A stretch of 6,011 bases of DNA from JBEICQ01 sp040383885 (GTDB taxonomy: Bacteria > Bacteroidota > Bacteroidia > UBA4408): contig JBEICQ010000142.1 in NCBI GenBank assembly GCA_040383885.1, forward strand, positions 1 through 6,011. The letters are read 5' to 3'. The notes beneath the pieces are model-generated. The model did no database searches. It saw only the letters and a program-made list of their open reading frames with translations, and was not told the origin of the DNA. A program made the translations under genes and the position numbers. Shown piece by piece: positions 1-4,483 of the stretch. Position 1 is the stretch's first letter. The number at the start of each line of letters is the position of its first letter.

Positions 1-706
1 TCAAACCGTCTACACCGCCAAGATCCACAAACACACCATAAGAGGTTACATTTTTCACCACACCTTCAAGGATTTGTCCTTTTTCAAGTTTGCTGATGAT
101 GTCTGCCTTCTGCTGCTCAATTTCGGCTTCGATAAGCGCCTTGTGTGAAACCACTACATTCTTGAATTCTTTGTTGATTTTCACCACTTTGAATTCCATG
201 TATTTGCCAACATACACATCGTAATCACGGATAGGCTTCACATCAATCTGTGAACCCGGAAGGAAGGCCTCAATACCGAATACATCGGCAATCAGTCCGC
301 CTTTGGTGCGGCATTTCACAAATCCACGGATCACTTCTTCTTTTTCGAGGGCTTCGTTGATGCGATCCCAGCTGCGAAGTGCACGCGCTTTTTTGTGGGA
401 GAGAATCAACTGACCGCTTTTGTCTTCCCTGCTTTCGATGTATACTTCTACCACATCTCCGGGCTTGAACTCAGGATTGTAACGCAATTCCGACTTGGCT
501 ACTACACCGTCGGATTTGAAACCGATGTTCACCACCACATCTTTTTCGCCGATGCTAACGATGGTACCATCCATGACCTCATGTTCAGAAATGGTCTTTA
601 AGGTGGTTTCGAATTGCGCTTCCATTTTGTCGCGCACCTCTTTGGAGTAAACTGTCTGCTTCTTGCCCAGTGCGCTCCAGTCAAAATTTTCAATAAGTTC
701 AGTCAT
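1..706 (-). CDS. rpsA: 30S ribosomal protein S1, N-terminal part (3' end outside window)
   Basis: Ribosomal protein S1 binds mRNA on the 30S subunit and helps load it for translation, a role that matters in Bacteroidota because most of their genes lack Shine-Dalgarno sites. Translating the minus strand from the ATG at 706-704 gives 235 uninterrupted codons beginning MTELIENFDWSALGKK and running off the left edge. Three S1 (OB-fold) repeats can be seen: about residues 44-106 (VMDGTIVSIGEKDVVVNIG), about 125-190 (VIRGFVKCRTKGGLIADVFG then EAFLPGSQ), and a third starting near 211 (ILEGVVKNVTSYGVFVDLGG). The last two carry the usual GG-L and YG-FVDLGG cores. The acidic N-terminal stretch with Phe-Asp-Trp is common in S1 of this phylum. 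No Shine-Dalgarno sequence precedes the start. A promoter lies about 86 bases upstream. The gene is incomplete only because the window ends; nothing suggests a pseudogene. Confidence 0.96.
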   Translation of the reverse strand, partial: MTELIENFDWSALGKKQTVYSKEVRDKMEAQFETTLKTISEHEVMDGTIVSIGEKDVVVNIGFKSDGVVAKSELRYNPEFKPGDVVEVYIESREDKSGQLILSHKKARALRSWDRINEALEKEEVIRGFVKCRTKGGLIADVFGIEAFLPGSQIDVKPIRDYDVYVGKYMEFKVVKINKEFKNVVVSHKALIEAEIEQQKADIISKLEKGQILEGVVKNVTSYGVFVDLGGVDGL

Positions 707-729
707 GATAACTGATGTTGTTTTTTGTA

Positions 730-749
730 TCCTGCCTGGCGGTGCAGGA
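730..749 (-). promoter_or_regulatory. Hairpin in rpsA 5' leader
   Basis: The leader predicted for rpsA contains a perfect 6-bp stem (TCCTGC paired with GCAGGA, 8-nt loop), ending about 23 nt before the start codon. There is no T-tract behind it, so it is not a terminator. It could be a landmark for S1 autoregulation, which is known for rpsA in Enterobacteria through a structured leader. That role here is a guess, and a 6-bp stem can arise by chance. Confidence 0.3.
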
Positions 750-791
750 GGGGTTTTACATATCCATTTTCCCCGCCCGGAAAAAGGGTTG

Positions 792-822
792 CAAATGTAG
801 GTCTAATTATTTGAAAAACAAA
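792..822 (-). promoter_or_regulatory. Bacteroidota-type promoter for rpsA
   Basis: On the minus strand the -33 box TTTG (822-819) is followed by a 19-nt spacer and a perfect -7 box TACATTTG (799-792). This fits the TTTG-N19-TAnnTTTG consensus of the primary sigma factor in Bacteroidota. Transcription would start near 785, leaving an rpsA leader of roughly 80 nt. The match is read directly from the sequence; its activity is inferred. Confidence 0.8.
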
Positions 823-863
823 CCAATGTTGTTTTACCCCACATTTTTTTCGTTCAGGAACTG

Positions 864-893
864 CTTGGGGATGCAATTATTTTGTTTTCTTTG
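864..893 (+). promoter_or_regulatory. Possible promoter of the tRNA-Pro/tRNA-Arg unit
   Basis: TTTCTTTG at 886-893 matches the Bacteroidota -7 consensus TAnnTTTG except for one base. A CTTG that resembles the -33 box lies 18 nt upstream (864-867). Transcription would start near 900, giving a short leader of about 7 nt before the mature tRNA, which is usual for tRNA genes. Both boxes are imperfect, so support comes mainly from position. Confidence 0.4.
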
Positions 894-906
894 CAGGCGT
901 TTTTTT

Positions 907-981
907 CGGGGCGTAGCGTAGTCCGGTCATCGCGCCTGGTTTGGGACCAGGAGGTCGCAAGTTCGAATCTTGCCGCCCCGA
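907..981 (+). tRNA. tRNA-Pro (anticodon TGG)
   Basis: Full cloverleaf. The acceptor stem CGGGGCG (907-913) pairs with CGCCCCG (974-980), with discriminator A at 981. The anticodon stem CCTGG/CCAGG encloses the loop TTTGGGA with anticodon TGG at 942-944, reading CCA and probably other proline codons. The T stem GCAAG/CTTGC encloses TTCGAAT. The C1-G72 end pair is the known bacterial tRNA-Pro identity feature. The 3' CCA is not encoded (the next bases are CAT), so it must be added by CCA-adding enzyme. It is the first gene of a two-tRNA unit. Confidence 0.97.
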
Positions 982-989
982 CATCTAAA

Positions 990-1041
990 AAGAGCCTGCA
1001 GGCCTTATCCGGCATAGGATGGCAAATGGACACCGTCCATT
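990..1041 (+). other. Hairpin-rich spacer between the two tandem tRNAs
   Basis: The 69-nt spacer between tRNA-Pro and tRNA-Arg(TCT) contains three successive inverted repeats: the palindrome GCCTGCAGGC (994-1003, extended by AAG/CTT with one bulged A to 990-1006), ATCC/GGAT (1007-1010 with 1017-1020), and a perfect 7-bp stem AATGGAC/GTCCATT with a 3-nt loop (1025-1041). None has a T-tract and I see no promoter here, so both tRNAs are probably cut from one precursor. The stems may guide RNase processing or may simply be spacer. Confidence 0.4.
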
Positions 1042-1050
1042 CTACAGCGG

Positions 1051-1127
1051 GGTCCCGTAGCTCAGCTGGACAGAGCAACAGCCTTCTAAGCTGTGGGTCA
1101 TTGGTTCGAATCCAATCGGGATCACCA
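1051..1127 (+). tRNA. tRNA-Arg (anticodon TCT), CCA encoded
   Basis: Full cloverleaf. The acceptor stem GGTCCCG (1051-1057) pairs with CGGGATC (1117-1123) with one G-T wobble, discriminator A at 1124 and genome-encoded CCA at 1125-1127. The anticodon stem ACAGC/GCTGT encloses the loop CTTCTAA with anticodon TCT at 1085-1087, which reads AGA. The T stem ATTGG/CCAAT encloses TTCGAAT. It lacks a visible promoter of its own, follows tRNA-Pro by 69 nt, and is followed nine bases later by a strong terminator. Confidence 0.97.
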
Positions 1128-1135
1128 CAAAACTT

Positions 1136-1163
1136 AAGCACCTTAACAAGGTGCTTTTTTCTT
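1136..1163 (+). terminator. Rho-independent terminator of the tRNA-Pro/tRNA-Arg unit
   Basis: A perfect 9-bp stem, AAGCACCTT (1136-1144) and AAGGTGCTT (1148-1156), has a 3-nt loop AAC. It is followed by an unbroken T-run to 1160 and then CTT. It sits just after tRNA-Arg(TCT) on the same strand. Confidence 0.9.
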
Positions 1164-1251
1164 AATACCCCCTTCAATTATCTTTCGGCTCTTACAGGAT
1201 GAATTTTCACAGCAGAAAAAGAGACTTGCCGGACCAATCATACAAGAAAAG

Positions 1252-1279
1252 AAAAATGCCGAAACAGCGTTCCGGCATT
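1252..1279 (-). terminator. Rho-independent terminator of tRNA-Arg(CCT)
   Basis: On the minus strand a 10-bp stem with one G-T wobble (1279-1270 with 1264-1255, core ATGCCG/CGGCAT) has a 5-nt loop CGCTG. It is followed by a T-tract (the A-run at 1252-1256 on the plus strand). It begins only 6 nt after the encoded CCA of tRNA-Arg(CCT). Together with the terminator at 1136-1163 it forms a convergent pair; the 88 bases between them show no gene. Confidence 0.88.
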
Positions 1280-1285
1280 CTGTGA

Positions 1286-1360
1286 TGGTGGCCCCGGCGG
1301 GAATCGAACCCACATCAAAAGTTTAGGAAACTTCTATTCTATCCATTGAACTACGGCGCC
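1286..1360 (-). tRNA. tRNA-Arg (anticodon CCT), CCA encoded
   Basis: Minus-strand cloverleaf from 1360 to discriminator A at 1289, with encoded CCA at 1288-1286. The anticodon stem GAAGT/ACTTT encloses the loop TTCCTAA, with anticodon CCT at 1327-1325, which reads AGG. The D stem GTTC/GAAT and T stem GTGGG/CCCGC (enclosing TTCGATT) are intact. The acceptor strands GGCGCCG and CGGGGCC pair at six of seven positions, with a G4-G69 mismatch in the middle of the stem. This is odd but does not by itself rule out function. It is a single-gene unit with its own promoter and terminator. Confidence 0.93.
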
Positions 1361-1373
1361 CCTTTGAGCGCGG

Positions 1374-1381
1374 CAAATGTA
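1374..1381 (-). promoter_or_regulatory. -7 box of the tRNA-Arg(CCT) promoter
   Basis: On the minus strand TACATTTG (1381-1374) is a perfect Bacteroidota -7 box, identical to the one in front of rpsA. The start of transcription would fall near 1367, about 7 nt before the mature tRNA. At the expected 19-nt spacing the -33 position reads CGAA (1404-1401), so the upstream box is poor. The call rests on the -7 match and its position. Confidence 0.65.
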
Positions 1382-1449
1382 GTAATTTTTACTCATCTTT
1401 TTCGATCTGTGTGTCGCTCTCATTCTCCTGATTTGGCTAACTTAACGCC

Positions 1450-2550
1450 ATGAAATATGTCCGCATGCCCATTGAAGTGGAGTCGCCCGAGGAACTGGGC
1501 TACGATACCATTCTTCATAACCTTGCCGAGAGCAGTCTGTGCGACTTGTCTGTAGCTGATTTACCAGCTGTACCCGGCAATTTATTGCTTGCTTATGGCG
1601 ACCATAAAGGCATTCCTGAGCTCAGACAATTAATCGCGGAAGACGGAGGGATTGAAGATGCTTCTCAGGTTCTCCTCACACCGGGTGCTGCCGGCGCCTT
1701 GTTCTTTGTGAATACCTCCCTCCTTTCAGGGGAAAAGCACCTGCTGGTGATGCATCCCAACTACGCCACGAACTTTGAAACACCAAGAGCCATCGGCTGT
1801 GGCATTTCATACATCAGACTCTTGCCCGGCATGGCTCTCATCCGAAGAGAAGAAATACTGAGCATGCTTCAGCCAAACACTGCCATGATCTCCATTACTA
1901 CTCCACATAATCCCACAGGCAAATGCATACCGGAAGAAGACATGGACTGGCTCATTGAACTGTGTGAAGAAAAACAGATTTTCCTCCTGGTCGACGAGAC
2001 TTATCGTTCCATCCCCCTTGGCAAAAAACCGGGTGCACTTTATGCATCCAAAAGCAAAATGGTTATCTCCGTTTCCTCTCTGAGTAAAGCCTATGGCTTG
2101 CCGGGTCTGAGAATCGGATGGGCCGTAACTTCCAATAAGCAACTTTACAATACCCTGCTTGCCGCCAAAGAACAGGTCCTCCTCGGTAATCCTGTGGTAG
2201 ACGAAGCCCTTGCCCTCGAAGCCATGAAAAACAAAAACCGGATTCTCTCTTCGATGGAAAAACACCTGCAAACCAACCTGGATCTGCTCAAAACATGGAT
2301 TGCGAATGAAACCCGCATCAATGTGCCACTTCCCGAAGGCGGATGCGTTTGCTTCTGCAAATTACCGGAAGCGGCCAAAACAAAAGTCTTTTATGAGGTG
2401 TTGTATTACAAACACAAAACATATGTGGGACCGGGACACTGGTTTGAGCAAGATGATCATTACTTCCGACTTGGGTTTGGCTGGCCAAAACCTGACTCTT
2501 TCAAACAGGGTTTGCTCGCCATCTCGGCAGCCCTCGATGAAGCCCTGTGA
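1450..2550 (+). CDS. PLP-dependent aminotransferase, class I/II (fold type I)
   Basis: This 366-residue cytoplasmic enzyme belongs to the aspartate aminotransferase fold, which moves amino groups between amino acids and 2-oxo acids using pyridoxal phosphate. The landmarks appear in order: YGDHKG near 49-54, TPGAAGAL near 77-84 (phosphate-binding turn), Tyr104 at the ring-stacking position, HNPTG with Asn154, DETYR with Asp182 (ring nitrogen) and Tyr185, SSLSKAYGLPGLRIGW with the Schiff-base Lys213 and phosphate-binding Arg221, and YFRLGFG with Arg340 as the likely substrate-carboxylate arginine. The length is close to the usual 350-400 residues. The substrate cannot be read from the sequence: it resembles class I/II enzymes of the histidinol-phosphate or capreomycidine-synthase kind only in general layout. 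Neither amino-acid biosynthesis genes nor a regulator lies beside it. The start at 1450 is the first in-frame ATG and has no Shine-Dalgarno site. Confidence 0.92.
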   Translation: MKYVRMPIEVESPEELGYDTILHNLAESSLCDLSVADLPAVPGNLLLAYGDHKGIPELRQLIAEDGGIEDASQVLLTPGAAGALFFVNTSLLSGEKHLLVMHPNYATNFETPRAIGCGISYIRLLPGMALIRREEILSMLQPNTAMISITTPHNPTGKCIPEEDMDWLIELCEEKQIFLLVDETYRSIPLGKKPGALYASKSKMVISVSSLSKAYGLPGLRIGWAVTSNKQLYNTLLAAKEQVLLGNPVVDEALALEAMKNKNRILSSMEKHLQTNLDLLKTWIANETRINVPLPEGGCVCFCKLPEAAKTKVFYEVLYYKHKTYVGPGHWFEQDDHYFRLGFGWPKPDSFKQGLLAISAALDEAL

Positions 2551-2575
2551 AAATGATTTGTCCACCTTTGTGCCA

Positions 2576-2609
2576 TTGCACCTTTCCAAGGGAGTTTTAC
2601 TTATTATTG
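2576..2609 (+). promoter_or_regulatory. Weak candidate promoter before the transaldolase gene
   Basis: TATTATTG at 2602-2609 differs from TAnnTTTG by one base. The nearest possible -33 element is TTG at 2576-2578, with a rather long 23-nt spacer. Transcription would start near 2616, leaving a leader of about 18 nt. The 84-nt gap after the aminotransferase holds no clear terminator, so read-through from upstream is equally possible. Confidence 0.3.
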
Positions 2610-2634
2610 CAGTCCCCAAAAAAAGCCGTTACAC

Positions 2635-3291
2635 ATGAAATTTTTTATTGATACCGCAAACCTCGAACAAATTAAAGAGGCAAATGAGCTTGGTGTGCTC
2701 GATGGAGTCACCACAAACCCTTCACTCATGGCAAAGGAAGGAATCAAAGGAAACGATGCCATCTACAAACACTACATAGACATCTGCAACCTGGTGGAAG
2801 GAGATGTAAGTGCTGAGGTAATCAGTACCGATTTTAACGGCATGGTCAGGGAAGGAGAATTTCTTGCCGGCCTTCACCCCCAGATAGTGGTAAAGGTACC
2901 CATGATTAAAGAAGGTGTAAAAGCCATCAAATATTTTTCAAGCAGGGGCATCAGAACGAATTGTACCCTTGTTTTCTCTGCCGGCCAGGCACTCCTTGCC
3001 GCAAAAGCCGGTGCTTCTTATGTGTCGCCTTTCATTGGCCGCCTGGATGATATTTCTTTCGACGGCGTGGAACTGATCAGACAAATAGTAGATATTTATA
3101 GTACTTATGGTTTTGAAACCGAGGTGCTCGCGGCTTCCATCCGCCATACCATGCACCTGATTCAATGCGCCGAGGCAGGAGCTGATGTGGCAACCTGTCC
3201 GCTTCAGGTGATTACCGGTTTGCTTAAACATCCCCTTACTGATGCAGGACTCGCACAGTTTTTAAAAGATTTCGAAAAGACAAAAATCTGA
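2635..3291 (+). CDS. Small transaldolase (TalC / fructose-6-phosphate aldolase family)
   Basis: This 218-residue cytoplasmic class I aldolase has the short TalC/FSA architecture, a single (beta/alpha)8 barrel that typically forms decamers. Transaldolase moves a dihydroxyacetone unit between sugar phosphates in the non-oxidative pentose phosphate pathway. Visible landmarks are MKFFIDTANL with Asp6, GVTTNPSL (24-31), VVKVPM with the Schiff-base Lys87, the TNCTLVFS strand (108-115), SPFIGRLDD (131-139) with phosphate-binding Arg136, and AASIR (166-170). In E. coli fructose-6-phosphate aldolase the catalytic water is held by Gln59, Thr109 and Tyr131; the matching residues here appear to be Glu61, Thr111 and Phe133, the set found in true transaldolases. 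I therefore favour transaldolase activity. The length matches the family (about 215-220). Its TGA stop shares one base with the next ATG (TGATG), which suggests translational coupling with the transsulfuration enzyme. Confidence 0.93.
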   Translation: MKFFIDTANLEQIKEANELGVLDGVTTNPSLMAKEGIKGNDAIYKHYIDICNLVEGDVSAEVISTDFNGMVREGEFLAGLHPQIVVKVPMIKEGVKAIKYFSSRGIRTNCTLVFSAGQALLAAKAGASYVSPFIGRLDDISFDGVELIRQIVDIYSTYGFETEVLAASIRHTMHLIQCAEAGADVATCPLQVITGLLKHPLTDAGLAQFLKDFEKTKI

Positions 3292-4454
3292 TGCACGATT
3301 TTTCTGATTACGGGTTCGGTACCCGTGCCATTCATGCCGGACAGGAGCCCGACCCCTCTACAGGAGCAATCATGACTCCTATTTATCAAACTTCCACCTA
3401 TGTGCAGGAAAGCCCCGGCAAGCACAAGGGTTATGCCTACGCGAGGGGGAAAAATCCCACGCGAAATGCATTGGAGGCCAATATCGCCTCGCTGGAAGGA
3501 GCCGCACACGGACTGGTTTTCTCAAGTGGAATGGGTGCCATTGATGCAGTTATCAAACTGCTTTTGCCGGGCGATGAAGTCATTGCCTGCGAAGACCTTT
3601 ACGGAGGTTCCTACCGGATGTTTACCAAGGTGTTTGAACCGCTGGGTATCGTTTTTCGTTTTGTAAACATGCAAAATGCAGATGCGATCAGTAATCACAT
3701 CACTGCAAAAACCAAATTGATATGGGTAGAAACACCAACCAATCCTACCATGTCTATCATCGACATTCAGGCGGTTGCTGCCCTGGCCAAAGCTGCTAAC
3801 ATCCTGCTTGCGGTAGACAATACTTTTGCTTCTCCTTATCTGCAGAACCCTCTCAAACTGGGAGCAAACATTGTGATGCACTCTGCAACCAAATACCTGG
3901 GAGGACACTCCGATGTGGTGATGGGTGCTCTGTGTACCAATGACAAAACACTCTATGATCGTTTGGCATTTATACAAAATAGCTGTGGCGCCACACCCGG
4001 CCCCATGGATAGTTTTCTCTTGCTTCGGGGTATCAAAACCCTTCACCTGAGAATGGAGAGGCATTGTAGCAATGGAAAAAAGGTGGCACATTTTTTGAAA
4101 AATCATCCCAAAGTAGACAAGGTATTTTGGCCCGGATTTCCGGAACACCCCAATCATACGATTGCTGCAGCTCAGATGAAGGATTTTGGAGGCATGATTA
4201 GTTTCTCGCTTGTAGGCAACGACATGGAAAAAGCTTTTTCATTTGCAGCCTCAATGAAAGTATTTTCACTCGCAGAATCACTTGGTGGAGTGGAATCACT
4301 CATCTCCCACCCTGCAAGTATGACACATGCATCCATTCCGCGAGAGATCAGAGAAAAAGCAGGTGTGCTCGACTCACTGCTTCGTATCAGCGTAGGGATT
4401 GAAGACGAAGCCGATCTGATTGCTGATTTATCTGCAGCCCTGGAAAAAGTATAA
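3291..4454 (+). CDS. Cystathionine gamma-synthase/gamma-lyase family enzyme (Cys/Met metabolism PLP enzyme)
   Basis: This 387-residue cytoplasmic PLP enzyme belongs to the transsulfuration family, which joins or splits cysteine, homocysteine and cystathionine. Landmarks are GTRAIHAGQEPDPSTGA (10-26), TPIYQTSTY (29-37), YARGKNPTR with Tyr50 and Arg52 (phosphate contacts to the partner subunit), SSGMGAI (78-84), Tyr104 in DLYGG (ring stacking), ETPTNPT (147-153), AVDNTFASP with Asp176 (ring nitrogen), HSATKYLGGHSD with the Schiff-base Lys201, SLAESLGGVESL (326-337) and DSLLRISVGIED with Arg365 (substrate carboxylate). The Glu329-Ser330 pair in SLAESLGG is seen in gamma-synthases and gamma-lyases, whereas cystathionine beta-lyase has an aromatic residue at the equivalent loop; synthase versus lyase cannot be settled from sequence. 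It starts inside the stop of the transaldolase gene (one-base overlap). No SAM riboswitch or other leader precedes it. Confidence 0.93.
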   Translation: MHDFSDYGFGTRAIHAGQEPDPSTGAIMTPIYQTSTYVQESPGKHKGYAYARGKNPTRNALEANIASLEGAAHGLVFSSGMGAIDAVIKLLLPGDEVIACEDLYGGSYRMFTKVFEPLGIVFRFVNMQNADAISNHITAKTKLIWVETPTNPTMSIIDIQAVAALAKAANILLAVDNTFASPYLQNPLKLGANIVMHSATKYLGGHSDVVMGALCTNDKTLYDRLAFIQNSCGATPGPMDSFLLLRGIKTLHLRMERHCSNGKKVAHFLKNHPKVDKVFWPGFPEHPNHTIAAAQMKDFGGMISFSLVGNDMEKAFSFAASMKVFSLAESLGGVESLISHPASMTHASIPREIREKAGVLDSLLRISVGIEDEADLIADLSAALEKV

Positions 4455-4456
4455 AC

Positions 4457-4482
4457 ACCAACCAACCAACCAACCAACCAAC
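4457..4482 (+). repeat. Tetranucleotide repeat (ACCA)6 plus AC
   Basis: Six perfect copies of ACCA run from 4457 to 4480, followed by a partial AC. The tract starts 2 nt after the stop codon of the transsulfuration gene and ends 1 nt before the ATG of the protease gene, so it fills almost all of the 29-nt gap. Short tandem repeats of this type can change copy number by slipped-strand mispairing. Here each step would move the start codon by 4 nt relative to upstream signals without altering the reading frame of the protein. Confidence 0.95.
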
Positions 4483-4483
4483 A

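Noticed and set aside
395..601. Plus-strand open frame of 68 codons inside rpsA
   Set aside because: It is the reverse of a strongly recognisable S1 coding region, so it is a shadow.
854..1177. Minus-strand open frame of 107 codons containing DWIRTNDPQLRRLLL and FELATSWSQTRR
   Set aside because: This is the antisense translation of the two plus-strand tRNAs. Such peptides are well-known spurious database proteins arising from tRNA genes.
882..1202. Plus-strand open frame of 106 codons across the tRNA cluster
   Set aside because: It reads straight through tRNA-Pro and tRNA-Arg(TCT) and the terminator; the peptide (RSSRLVWDQEVASSNLAAP and so on) is a tRNA translation, not a gene.
1381..1393. 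AGTAA-TTT-TTACT inverted repeat in the tRNA-Arg(CCT) promoter spacer as an operator
   Set aside because: Five-bp A/T-rich symmetry is easily due to chance, and no regulator gene is nearby.
1428..1435. CTGATTTG as a promoter -7 box for the aminotransferase
   Set aside because: The TA of TAnnTTTG is missing, there is no -33 box at a suitable distance, and transcription would start only a few bases before the ATG.
2570..2581. GTGC-CATT-GCAC hairpin after the aminotransferase gene
   Set aside because: Only a 4-bp stem and no T-tract, so it does not support a terminator.
3291..3300. Search for a SAM or other riboswitch ahead of the cystathionine enzyme
   Set aside because: The gene begins inside the preceding stop codon, so there is no leader space for a riboswitch.
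3522..4157. Minus-strand open frame of 211 codons opposite the cystathionine enzyme
   Set aside because: It lies fully within a well-supported gene and shows no recognisable domain; a frame shadow.
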